From assembly GCA_946894095.1 (NCBI GenBank), contig OX335647.2:11488001-11552000 (forward strand): DNA of 64,000 nucleotides, in the 5' to 3' direction. Both the position numbers and the translations under genes were made by a program. Below are positions 53,243-64,000 of this stretch, piece by piece. The number at the start of each line of letters is the position of its first letter. The stretch's first letter is position 1. The notes beneath the pieces are model-generated. The model was not told the origin of the DNA, made no database searches, and saw only the letters and a list, made by a program, of their open reading frames with translations. Source of the DNA: Incurvaria masculella (lineage: Eukaryota; Arthropoda; Insecta; Lepidoptera; Incurvariidae).

Positions 53243-56200
53243 GTCAGTAAACTTTAACAAACCTTTTGATCGAATGTTGAGTAAATGATATCGGCCAAAT
53301 CCCATTAATGTGGAAAGAACACTGACAGGAAGTCTGCGGACATTCCATTCTCCATACATTTGAAAACGCCAGTCGACCGGTTAGGCGTAAACACAAACTT
53401 AGGTGACAACTGGGACTAAGGGCTCTGGAAGGGGAAGGACTCTGCTCGCTTTGGGGGCTGTTTTGCTATTTTGTTTGAACCACTCTGTACCCCTTGGTCA
53501 AGCGTGTTTAGAGAAATTATACATATTTACATTGCTGTCATTGGCTAAGGAGTATATAAGGAGTACCTAGTTCAAGTGAAGCAATTATATTCATAATTTA
53601 CTATGGGACTGGCATAGTTGGTGACGGGGTTGGGGTTTCCAAGACAGAAGCATGAAAAAAAAAATTAAAAACCTACTAAACACCCTAAAAACATTCATTT
53701 TCTCAATACCGCATCTTGAAAAAAAATAATTTTTTGATCAATTACCCCAATGAAGTCCTCGGTTTCCTCATGGACCAACTACGTATGCACAAACCAGTTG
53801 TGCCATACCAGAATATGTTCCTAATGGCACAACTAAGCACAACTGATTGTACTATTACCATTCCATTTCACACAACTACAGTCGGAATAGGAAGAGTGAT
53901 GCCGTGGTCTATAAAAAAAATAACCAAGATTTATTCATAGAATTCGCTTCTCTCCGCATCATCACTATCACCTCACTATCACTACATAGTATAAAACAAA
54001 GTCGCTTTCTCTGTCCCTATATCCCTATATCCCTATGTATGCTCAAATCTTTAAAACTACGCAACGGATTTTGATGCGGTTTTTTTTAATAGATAGAGTG
54101 ATTGAAGAGGAGGGTTTATATGTGTAATAACATCCATTAAATAGTGGAGAAATACTGTTATTTTTGAGGTTTCCAATGTGTTGTCGTAAAAAAATACATT
54201 TTTACCGCTTACATTGCAAACGCAGGCTGAACCCTACGAGATTTATCAAAATAATGTACTAAGTATTGTACAAATTGAAAAGGTCTACAGAAAACTTCGC
54301 GATGGTATATGTCTATCTCTTATGGATATCCCACAATAATTTTTTTTTTGTCATTTACTTTTGACGACAAATAATGGCTAATTTTCGAAGGGATTTTAAC
54401 CAATGCAGCATTAATCCTTGTCCAATTAAATACCTTAAATACATTGTTGATTTAATATAGATCTATAAAGCCTAGTACAACATATGATTAAAATGAATAT
54501 TTTCGAAGATATTACAGATTTAAAAATTGCGCGACGTAGCGTTTGCGGCAGTACCGGCCGGCTGGGGCGGCGGGAGCGTGCCTAAAATAGTGCATCGGAG
54601 GCCGCGGTTCTCCCTATAGCACTTTGAATTTATTATTTCTCTAATATCTAATAATTATCTAATAATAATATCAATTTTTTTTTATTTCAAATATTTCAAT
54701 TTAGAAACTCTATGTAAAAAGGGTTTATTTGTGTATCATTGTGTACAAAATAATATTTTTTTAAATGATATTTTGCCCGTGCAAAGCCAGGACGGGCTGC
54801 TAGTCTTCTATAAATAAACCTTAACCTAACCGGTCCATGTCGGTGCCCGCAAGTAGTTTTTACAACCAACGTTGGGTTGCGTCAGGTTAGGTTAGGTTAT
54901 TACCTTAAATTGTTGATAATATTCTGGTCACCTGGCAATAACAAAAACACTTAAAAAGTGCGGGAATTACGAAATTGTATGCAAACTTTGACAATTTTTT
55001 TTCCTATAAACGAGTACTTTTTGCACAATTTTTTTTTACTGTTGAGCTTCTTTATAGTCACAAATGCGTCTGTCTTGGAAACCCCACCCGGTGACGGCTT
55101 TAGCCCCAAGTAAACAATTAGAAAAAAAACAGGCCAAGTGCGAGTCAGACTCGCACACGAAGGGTTCCGTACCATCGTACAAGATTTCCCACAAAAAAAA
55201 ACACGTTTTTTGTATGGGGCCCCCCTTTATTTTTTATTATTTTATAATTTTACCTATTTGTTGTTATAGCGGCAAAATAAATACATAATCTGTGACAATT
55301 TCAGCTTCCTACCTGTTACGGTTCATGATAAACAGCCCTGTGACAGACGGACGGACGGACGGACAGCGGAGGCTTAGTAATAGGGTTCCGTTTTTTACCC
55401 TTTGAGTACGGAACCCTAAAAATCATGGGAATCACTGGGCCCATATTTTCAAATTCAAGTATCATCAATGCAATATAGGTATTTAATGAGATTGTATTGA
55501 GATATTAAAATTTTCAAAATGACATCAAACATATGGTCATGCCTTTCAAGTGAAGAAATAAAATAAAACCCATTTCTTTTTAAATAGGTAGGTAAAAAGT
55601 TAAATAATTAAATAATTGCCGCTTCAGTGAACAGCTTCAAAAACAGACTTGACACTTATACAAAAAATCACAAACTTTAGACTTTTTATAGGAATACAAA
55701 AAACACGTGCACCCCCCGTTCCAACTTAGATGTACAGCTGCTAGTGTATTGAGACAATAATAATAATAATAAAAAAAAAGTAGGTAATATCACAGATGAC
55801 GATTGTCATCTGTGGTATATGACACATATGTCACTTGCAAGGCCTCTAAGGTAATGGGGAAGAAAACTGCATATTTATCACGACAGGTGGTGTCGGACCC
55901 TACGTTCTGAAATGCGTACGTTGCAAAGATCGCAGAGAAAGCGAATACAGTGAATACTTGTGTTCCGAATTGATATCACTGCTCATACAACCATCCGACG
56001 TATTTGCAACCATCTGACGTATCTGAGTGTATGTAATGTACCTATAGGATGAATAAAAATGAAATGAAATAGCCACAATAATACGATATCAAATTGGAAC
56101 GAATTTGAGCAGACATGTGTGTTAGAGCCTAACCTAACTACCCCAAAAATGCCTTGTAAGTCTCGAGTGTGGTATTTCAGGCCTATATTGTCTAACTAGA

Positions 56201-58833
56201 CTAACAAACGGCGAAAGGCCTTCTTTATTTCAGAATACAAGTGCATACGAGCAAAGAACTAAAGATAAACACGCTTAATGACAGCTCGATGATAGCCATT
56301 GACAGCGTACACTGCGCACATGCTCTGAACTGTGCGCGCTTTGTACGATCTGTGTGCAGTCTACATTTACGACCCTTATGTCAACATGACGTTCACGGGA
56401 GTGAATATAAGCAATTCGGAACAGTCATGTACGCGTACATTGTTGCATTCTCTGCAATATACGCATTTCGGTACGCAGTGTAAGCAAGCTCACCTAAAAG
56501 ATCTGTCAAAGCTGTCAGATAGTAATTTACTCAACCTACGTTAATAAAATGACTCAGTATTCTTCTTATTAATCTGAAACTTATTTGTTCTATATTATGC
56601 TAATAAAAAAAATTAAGTCATAGGAAAAAATATCACAAGAACATAACCTATAATATTTCATTTCAAACTCTGTGCTGGCCTGGGGGTCCATTCAGAGCAA
56701 GAGTGAGTTCGAGTTCGGGAGTGAGTTAACCTAAAAATAGCTGGGAAATATATTATTATTTAAATAACGGAACCGTTATTTATGTTTCCAACGTATTTAC
56801 GGGACAAACCAGATTTTTACCTAATTGTAATGATGTTCTAGAAGTGTGGAAACATTAACTATTTAAAAAAGTGAGTTGATATTTAGTTGCGAACTCGAAC
56901 TCACTCTTGCCCTGAATGTTACATTAAAATTACTTTGAAGACAAACAAAGCTCTTCGTTTCCTCCAAACCTTATTCTAACTGCATTGTGGAGTACATCTT
57001 GCAACTCATAAATAAAACTTGACAGGAATGACAGTTTTGAAGTTTCTAAGGTGAGGTTGATCATGCAACATCTACAATAAGCTTTGAGTTTTCTTCGTTT
57101 CATGGTGCTAAACCGTCACTATTGGCATGGGGTGGGCCGTCACCGCTGCCAATTTGGAGCAATTAATTTTGGCCGAGTCCACAGATCTATAGCTTACTCA
57201 ATATTATGTCACCTGCTTTACATACCTTATGTGTAAGATTAGCTATTTAAGTTAGAATTGGTAATTGTAATAATGAAAAAAATCGCAATCTCCATGTGTA
57301 CAGCAGTCACCTAATTTTGCGTCCGTACAACATTTTTTATTCCCATTTTCAAAATGCGTGATGATGCTTTTAAATTAATAACTTTATTTAGCTTCACTTC
57401 GAGTAGGAGCATCCAGTGTGCATCGCTCTTTATGGCCAATGCGGAGTTAGGCGCTTGTTGCTTTGCCGAATGCTAATTTTAGATCACAGGGGAAGTAGAA
57501 GAGGGCGATAGGCGTGCTGTACGCTGAACAAGCTCGGACTCGGCGTGTGTATGGATGTGACAGAAAGTTTCTTTATACGAATACATAGATATCTATAGTC
57601 GGGAATTATATCCTGTCAAAACATTTCTGCCCTTCGCAATAATGATATTTTCCCATTGATTTCTCGGTCCAATATGACCGATTAAGACTCAAGGTTTATT
57701 AAATTTCAGAGCTACAAGGAAAGGATACACAACAGTAGAAACTTGTTCTTCAACAGCATGCGCAACGTAGGGAGCGAATCCGACCTGCGCGAAACACTCT
57801 CGCGAGTGCTGAGCGACCTGTTCCGTGACGAGCAGCTCTCGCCTGACGACCAAGAGTATCAGCTCCTCGAGGCCATTAGGGAAGAATTAGTCCACGATGA
57901 AATGAACTGGTTAGTATTTAAAATAAATTAAAACATTCATACAATTTCAGCTATTATGCTGATTGTTCGAACTTATGTTAGACTTGATTCTGTGAGTGAA
58001 GAGAGACCCAACGGAATTAATTGGCTGTTCAACACACACTGTTGTATCATGTTAATTGACAACTCCAATAGTGGGTAAACTCCTAATGGAGAACAACCTA
58101 TACTCTACCCCCTGATCGGGAGAGGAATATCAATGCTAAATAGTATTTTTATAAATAGTTTAGTTGTTATTAATTCATGAACTACAATTATTCACTTTAT
58201 CACATCAAAGTTGCTTTATGGATATATATCACAGGCATTATTTATAAGTTTTTTTTTTTTATGTGACTGGACATGGATGGCTAATACCACACCTTCTTGT
58301 ATTTCTTCTTGTATGCTTCAATGTATTTTACTCTCATAAAAATATTTGAAATTTGCGTTTTATTTTGCATATTATTAATTTTGTTGCAACTTCAGTTCAA
58401 TAATAAAGATTCCACCTGTTTGTAACCTTTTTGCACTACAAGTTTAACTGTAACTTTTCATTTTAGTTGCCACTGCGAAACTTATCTTGATTTTTTTTGT
58501 CTGCATTTCAGGCTGCAAGAGGAGTATGAGCGAGCAAACTTAGATAACATCGACTGGGCCACCATGGAGCCCACTGACGATGTCATTTGTCCAACATGCC
58601 AGAAAGTTAATCTGTTGCAGAAAAACAACAGAATTGCATGCACACATTGCAATTGGAGTGTCATGACGGACAAAGCCTTACCACAATTAAAAAAAGATAT
58701 TAACAGTGCGATCGATCACCACAGCAAGACATGCACGAGCAATGTTGAGTTTCTTCCAGCGGCCGAATACAATGACGACGTCCATGTGTTTTTAATTTGT
58801 ATTACATGTTCAGAAATGATCATACTTTTGTAA
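53117..58833 (+). CDS. RPAIN: RPA-interacting protein (RPAIN/RIP), complete, 3 exons, 215 aa
   Basis: Adaptor that binds replication protein A and links it to importin-beta for nuclear import, supporting replication and repair (known for the family). Exons: 53117-53242, 57710-57909, 58512-58833; phases 0 and 2 close. The N-terminus is basic and Ser/Pro-rich, with HVRSRLRQSPVEIKERMRK. A helical acidic middle follows (ETLSRVLSDLFRDEQLSP, EEYERANLDNIDWATME). The C-terminal zinc-binding part has CPTC (135-138), CTHC (152-155), H-H...C (178-183) and CITC (205-208). Length matches the roughly 220-aa family norm. The 5' UTR exon upstream of the acceptor at 53111 was not identified. Confidence 0.9.
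55122..55421 (-). repeat. repeat R1
   Basis: ggccaagtgcgagtcagact through tagcggcaaaataaata to a (ggac)n run and ggaaccctaaaa. RPAIN intron 1. Confidence 0.8.
55605..55790 (+). pseudogene. LINE 3' end with microsatellite tail
   Basis: Reads SVNSFKNRLDTYTKN then stop, followed by tagatgtacagctgctagtg and an (aat)n tail. Same tail style as the element ending near 20400. In RPAIN intron 1. Confidence 0.65.
56379..56484 (+). repeat. interspersed repeat R3
   Basis: Partner of 6111-6215: gtcaacatgacgttcacggg, ataagcaattcggaacag, tctgcaatatacgcatttcgg. Confidence 0.65.
56690..56918. mobile_element. MITE family 4 with about 30-bp terminal inverted repeats
   Basis: The left end cattcagagcaagagtgagt is mirrored at the right by actcactcttgccctgaatg. 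Interior AT-rich. Lies in RPAIN intron 2. Confidence 0.8.
57710..57909 (+). CDS. RPAIN: RPAIN exon 2
   Basis: Acceptor aatttcag ending 57709, donor gttagt at 57910, phase 2. Encodes SYKERIHNSRNLFFNSMRNV, then the Leu/acidic helix to HDEMNW. Confidence 0.9.
58512..58833 (+). CDS. RPAIN: RPAIN exon 3: zinc-binding C-terminus
   Basis: Acceptor gcatttcag ending 58511; TG plus G gives Trp109. Encodes the four Cys/His pairs and ends EMIILL, TAA at 58831-58833. No canonical AATAAA was found close behind the stop. Confidence 0.93.
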
Positions 58834-59120
58834 AAGTCGCATATTATTTATTTTTTTACTTTTTGGTTATGTTTTAATATGATTGTTTATACTAATTAAT
58901 AATACTTACAAAGTGTGTATTATTTTTTTATTTATGTATGTTTTGATTTGTTATTAATCTACTAATATAACTTTATTTATATGGCTTCACATAAAACAAA
59001 TAATCTTATTTTTTTTAAACATTAATAATATTGTTTTGTTGAGAATACACTCCATTTCGAGACTCACCATGCTTAGCTTTTTGTATAATATTGTTTAATG
59101 TTATAGTTATAGTAAAAGTA

Positions 59121-59377
59121 ATGTTATTACTAAGCATCCGCTGTCCGTCCGTCCGTCTGTCACAGGGCTGTATCTCATGAACCGTAATAGGTAGGCAGCT
59201 GAAATTTTCACAGAGTGTGTATTTATTTTGCCGCTATAACAAATAGGTAAAATTAATAAGTATTAAAGATTAAAAGGGGGCCCCATACAAAAAACGCGAT
59301 TTTTGTGTGTTAAATCTTGTACGATGGTACGGAACCCTTCGTGAGCGAGTCCGACTCGCACTTGGCCGGTTTTTTTA
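59121..59377 (+). repeat. repeat R1, lacking first hairpin
   Basis: Starts at ttattactaagcatccgc and ends cgactcgcacttggccgg. About 290 bases after the RPAIN stop. Confidence 0.8.
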
Positions 59378-59504
59378 TTGTTAAGCACGATGCTTAGACC
59401 TCACATAAGAGGTCCCTGACGATGCCCATGTGCTTTCGGACTAATACGGAGGCTGCGAAAACCATCCATTTTCCCGTGTTTGAAGGGAGTGCATTCCATA
59501 TTAT

Positions 59505-59660
59505 ACCAACCCAAGGTTAGGCCCTCCTGGATTGGTTCCATCACATTGGACGAAAGATCCTCGAAGCGGCAATGAAATCTTCTCTGTGTTTTCCATCTAG
59601 TTCAATATAAAGGGAATGTCCTGGCATGGCACATAATTCCTTTCACAATGCTGGTGGGCC
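59505..59660 (+). mobile_element. SINE body fragment
   Basis: ggttccatcacattggacg, cgaagcggcaatg, ttccatctagttcaatat and cctggcatggcaca. A related tail piece lies at about 58258-58296, in RPAIN intron 2. Confidence 0.6.
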
Positions 59661-59923
59661 ATTATTCCCTCACGTTTTTCGCCGGTTACTTCCCTGTTTT
59701 CTGTTTACTAAAAGTTTTAAGTTTGCAGGAAAATATGTTACATTTATTCTCAGGTCCAGTTCTACATCGAGTCGTTTATATATTAATTTTGAGGAACACT
59801 AATGTTGAAAATCCTGCTTCACACTTAAAGGTCGTCGTTAAGGTCGAAAGATAAACAGCAATTTCCTAATAAAACAAAGCCAAAATCTATCATTGGTATT
59901 CTCTCAAATTTGTGTTCATAAGA

Positions 59924-60228
59924 CTTTTTAGGGTTCCGAACCCAAAGGGTGAAAACGGAACCCTATTACTAAGCCTCCGCTGTCCGTCCGTCCGTCCGTC
60001 CTTCCGTCTGTCACAAGGCTGTATCTCATGAACCGTAATAGGTAGGCAGCTGACATTTTCACAGAGTGTGTATTAATTTTGCCGCTATAATAACAAATAG
60101 GTAACATTTCAAAATAATAAGAATTAAAGGGGGTGCCCATACAAAAAACGTGATTTTTTTGTGTTAAATATTGTTCGATGGTACGGAACCCTTCGTGTGC
60201 GAGCCCGACTCGCACTTGGCCGGTTTTT
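59924..60228 (+). repeat. repeat R1
   Basis: Full copy: agggttccgaacccaaaggg to cgactcgcacttggccgg. Confidence 0.8.
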
Positions 60229-60765
60229 AGGAGCAATTTATTTGGCGGGGCAGAGAGTATGGATTTTTTTTCTGTTTGCCGCCGAAATTTATTAGGAATA
60301 AATAATATACATGCCCTAGTTTAGCCTCTATTGACTGTGGTATGGTCGTCAACGAATTGCAGGCGGTACCGGGTCGTGACCCTGGCTTTTGGCTGCAGTA
60401 GAGGATTTTGTTCACATCAAAATATATTCACCTTCGCTCAATCTCTATGAAATAAATAAATAAATAAAAATGATTCTCTTTTGCATAGATTTCTCGACCT
60501 ATATTAACCGAATCAAAGACATGGTGTTAAGATAATATATTTTACGATAGGATGAAAAGTCGTTTAATGCATGGATCTGTGCTGGTGCGGCCGAATTATG
60601 GAAACATCTTGCATGATAGAAACTAATAATTCTTAATTTATATAAAAAAGTCACGTTAAAGTAGTAAAAAATAATAATAAAGGTCTAATTTCGAAGAAGG
60701 CTAAATCATAAATTTGTTCCACCATGGCCTGAGATAATAAATAATGAATGAGTTTAAGTATTTCA

Positions 60766-61141
60766 TTAAGAACGGCCCGTAAGCCATGCTCCCCATACAA
60801 ACGTAGTTTACTAATCATTTGGAAACCGCTTTTCCAATTAAATTGATATTTAATATCTAATATCAGGTAACAAATATCTGTGTCTGCATGCTTTTGTTTT
60901 TTTGAAAAATCCAAACCGAATGAAATGAATGCAAAAAGAAAATCTTCATACGAATTTTGTTTTCTCTGTGGTTTCACCCAGAATACATTTACCGAAAAAA
61001 CAAAAGCATGCAGACACAGATATTTGTAGCCTAATATTAGATACCAAATATCAAGTAAGTTGGAACAGTGGTTTTCAAATCATTAGTAAACTACGTTTGT
61101 ATGGGAGGCGAAATTTTCAGGTGCTTACGGGCCGACCTTAA
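60766..61141. mobile_element. TTAA-flanked foldback MITE family 2, second copy
   Basis: TTAAgaacggcccgtaagc at the left and gcttacgggccgaccTTAA at the right; the arms carry cccatacaaacgtagttta and its complement, and ctgtgtctgcatgcttttg and its complement. Downstream of RPAIN. Confidence 0.85.
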
Positions 61142-62439
61142 GGCCCTGGTACTAGCCAAATCGCAAAGTTAGACGAGGCACCCCAAGTTAACTAACTAAG
61201 TCTGACGATTATAAGTGTCATTCTTACAATATATGATTCCTTGTCTAGGAATCAACCTATTTTCGTTAATGTATGTTTCCTTTTCCTATACAAAATACAT
61301 TGCGGAAACGGTGTTCATTTCCAAACTTTTTTGACTAAATGTAGAAATCTAAAAGCAAATGGATTTTTTTGTTTATGCATATATGCTGTTTTTGCTTATA
61401 TCTAGAAATCGAATTACTTTCAGATTTCTAATGAGAAAAATCAACTTTTTTATTTTTATTATTATTTAAATAAATGATGGAATCAAAAAATATTAACAAT
61501 CCATTATCAGTCTGGAGTTCTATTTGGATTTGCTGAAGCGTTTCACTACATATTATTACATTTGTTAAAAAGTGCATTTGTATGGCGCGAGTAGTTGGCT
61601 AGTCCTAGCGCCTTAATGGATGGTAATAGTGGAATATAAGGATCGATAATATTTGGGCAGAATTTTGTGAAATAAAACAACTATGTAGAAAATAGAAAAT
61701 GACCATGAGTGAATTTAAGCTTGGTAACAAGGTATATTATGTGTAAATCATGGTTTCTGTCAAAACAGTTACAGTCCTGGGTTAAAACTTGTAATATATA
61801 TGACAAACCCTCCTACAGTTAATAATATAAACTAAGCGGTAACTCTTTGTATAAAATGTACATTATGATAATTTTATAAAATAGTATTGTTTTAATATCG
61901 GCAGCGGTTCGATGAACTGCAAAAGCATCATCCTGGTCGCTTGGTTGATCCTTGATTTAATTAGGTCAGCTAAATTCTTCTAGGCCTGGGAACAACACAA
62001 TATCAAAATTCAATTAGAAGGAAAAAGCAGAAATGAGTGATACAGGTCCAGTTGGATAGAACTGTTCATGATGATTTAGGAAAACTTGTAGAAGTGAATG
62101 GTCAACTGTGCCAATATTAATCTGTGCTGCGCTGCCTTTCCAAGAGGTTCTGATAGCGGAGCTTCACGTAGTTCCAAGAACAGTCAAAATCATTTTACTT
62201 TCAACAACCTTGCAGCAAAAATAAGATGTCGACGATAGTTTCTCCCCACGCATAACTGACGGCAGTGCTCTCGTCGCCTTTTGTAAATTAAAAAGGCATA
62301 AAGTAAGTAGATATTGCAATGCAAATCGAAAATGTTCAATAAGGACCTCAGGAGCAACGTTATGCACTGAAAGTTGCACGGATGACCAAACATGCTCTCT
62401 AGTCAACCGCATAGCACTCATTCAACAAGTCATGCACAC

Positions 62440-62880
62440 TTAAGGCGGCCCAACCCGCTCGACTCCCCATACAAACGGGGAAAGAAGAGCACGCCCATAT
62501 ATCTTATCAGAGATCCTAAATTTTGCTCAAGAGCTTTATTTGATCGTATTAGATGTCTGATGACCGTTGGCATTGTAAAATTGTGTTTGGTTTCTAAGTT
62601 ATAAGGTCCGAAAGTTCGCATTTTTCGCGCATATTAACTTTGGTGGTTTATTACGCAATGATAGAGTAAGAAAATCTTAAAAAGATTAGTCATCAGACAT
62701 AGCTTATTTAATCAAGATTTATAATCTATTTGGTTTTTGTAAGATTTTTTACTGCAGCGGTCGTGGTTTTCAAAATTTTCGTAAATCTTACCAAATTATA
62801 CACTATGCACATTATCTTTTTTGTGGTGTTTTGTACAGTGCCTGCGAATGAGTTAGTCCCGCCGGGTTGGGCCACCTTAA
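62440..62880 (-). mobile_element. TTAA-MITE family 1, internally deleted
   Basis: TTAA at 62440-62443 and 62877-62880 with recognisable termini. It is about 100 bases shorter than full copies owing to internal deletions. Confidence 0.87.
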
Positions 62881-63238
62881 CTTTAATTGCGCATTATATC
62901 TACAAGTCGCAGCGTTAAACCCGGAATAGGGGTGGCAGATTTTCACTTTTCTTTCACAAAGTGAAGTGGCCTACGCTTAACAAAAGTATCAGTCCGGCAG
63001 TGCCAAGGGTATGAGTAGCAGATAGCAACATTAAATCATGGCTAAAAAAGAATAGAACCGGTGATATTTAAGTTAGGCCCATATAACATCATCCACGGCG
63101 ATCTAGCTTTTGAGTATAGGCCAAAATTTGTTACGTGTAAAATAATATATAATAAATAAATATCTATGTGTAAAGTTGAGTGAGTTAGTGCTTCAATAAT
63201 TATATTGAAGCAACACTAACTCACTGGATCTGGGAGCG

Positions 63239-63428
63239 CATTCAGGTAAGAATGTTCGAGTTTGGGAGTAAGTTATCTTAAAAATAGCTGGAAAATATAT
63301 TATTATTAAAATAACAAACCTGTTATTTATACTTCCAACGTATTTACGGGACAAACCCCATGGAAACATGAACTTTTAAAAAATTAGTTGATATTTAGCG
63401 ACAAATTCGAATTCAATCTTACCTGATT
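63239..63428. mobile_element. MITE family 4, second copy
   Basis: Shares cattcagg, aaaatagctgg, ccaacgtatttacgggacaa and ttgatatttag with 56690-56918; slightly shortened. A short hairpin (agttagtg...cactaact, 63179-63226) abuts its left end. Confidence 0.75.
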
Positions 63429-63652
63429 GGGCCCCCAAAACTTCAGTCAAAGCATCATAAGAAGTTAATTGGGCCTATAATAATGTCTTTGTAAATTAAA
63501 TGAAGACATATTTAATGTGTTTTTGATATAAATTCATGTTGCAAAAATATTTATACATTACTGCCATCAATAAAATGTTTTTTTTCTATGCAGGAACTTA
63601 AATGCTTTTAATTCTGCGCAAAAGAAAAATAAAACAAAAAATATACTATCGT

Positions 63653-63754
63653 ATTCAGAGTGGGCGGAACTAACTTTAATACGCCGGACTAAACCGGTTT
63701 TTGTATGCTTAGTCCGGTGCTAATCTCGTACTAAGTTTTGACAGGTACTCTCTA
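63653..63754 (-). mobile_element. short MITE family 3, second copy
   Basis: Reverse-complement relative of 1559-1661, high identity by eye; begins ttcagagtgggcgg and ends gacaggtactctcta. The right terminus is slightly decayed. Confidence 0.75.
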
Positions 63755-64000
63755 AATATACCCGATAGTCGTTTGTTCTTACAGCTGGACAGGTGCAGGT
63801 CTGTTAGGTGACAACATCGAGATGCATTATGGTAAAAACTATCCATCTCACTCACTCGCGAAGACATGACACCACTAGTCTGGTTGTTTGGATGGGATGT
63901 GTCTAAAGACTGTTCATTTGTCGTTATTAGTTTTGATTCCATTTAGCAATATTGCATTCATGGGTCGCGTGTGGATGAAATCTTTCATTCATGGATTTGT

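Larger units (their letters stand above)
53243..57709. other. RPAIN intron 1, 4.5 kb, repeat-rich
   Basis: Holds repeat R1, a LINE 3' end, repeat R3, MITE family 4 and a short hairpin (cacagatgac...gtcatctgtg, about 55791-55816). Short open frames at 53716-54074 are AT-rich and unconvincing. 54230-54890 holds no gene; ggttaggttaggtta near 54886 is a three-unit TTAGG-like stretch. Confidence 0.6.
58834..64000. other. RPAIN 3' flank, repeat-rich, no gene seen
   Basis: Contains two R1 copies, a SINE fragment, MITE families 1, 2, 3 and 4. Intervening stretches (61142-62439, 62881-63238, 63755-64000) are AT-rich with no supported feature. Confidence 0.6.

Noticed and set aside
54884..54900. Interstitial telomere-like TTAGG stretch
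   Set aside because: Only three units; expected by chance in an AT-rich insect genome.

Overview
This window is nuclear DNA from an insect, most likely a moth or butterfly. The evidence is three spliced genes with arthropod-like sequence set in AT-rich introns that are dense with short transposons: TTAA-flanked MITEs, 5S- and tRNA-headed SINEs, a mariner relic and CR1/jockey-type LINE ends. The species cannot be named from the sequence alone.

Layout. (1) 1224-11655, plus strand: the last nine exons (586 codons) of a cGMP-dependent protein kinase; its N-terminus lies left of the window. (2) 11656-15127: convergent intergenic spacer holding both 3' UTRs. (3) 51035 down to 15128, minus strand: a complete Mondo/ChREBP-type bHLH-zipper gene, 17 coding exons and 960 codons, whose exon phases all close. 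(4) 51036-53111: divergent spacer with the putative promoters of Mondo and the next gene. (5) 53117-58833, plus strand: a complete three-exon gene for RPA-interacting protein (215 aa). (6) 58834-64000: repeat-rich flank with no gene seen.

The outstanding observation is that the two convergent genes each carry a tandem array made from one of their own exon edges. In the kinase, the 3' part of the second nucleotide-binding exon plus its 5' splice site is repeated about 19 times (154-bp period, 2526-5417). In Mondo, the whole coding part of the terminal exon, with its 3' splice site and stop codon, is repeated about nine times (139-bp period, 15128-16420). Eight Mondo copies keep the acceptor and the reading frame and are candidate interchangeable terminal exons; the one nearest the upstream exon is frameshifted. 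Both arrays show higher-order repeat structure, so they grew by block duplication.

Other notable points: both cyclic-nucleotide pockets of the kinase lack the Thr that normally follows the phosphate-binding Arg; one kinase intron has a GC donor; a hairpin with 75-bp uninterrupted arms lies inside a Mondo intron; a 656-bp tandem duplication includes one arm of a foldback element; and at least nine copies of one TTAA-MITE family are present, one rearranged into a palindrome.

Functionally the three genes are unrelated: a cGMP-responsive Ser/Thr kinase, a sugar-responsive transcription factor acting with Mlx, and a nuclear import adaptor for replication protein A. All exon boundaries were placed by hand from splice signals, phase continuity and remembered family sequences, not from transcripts.
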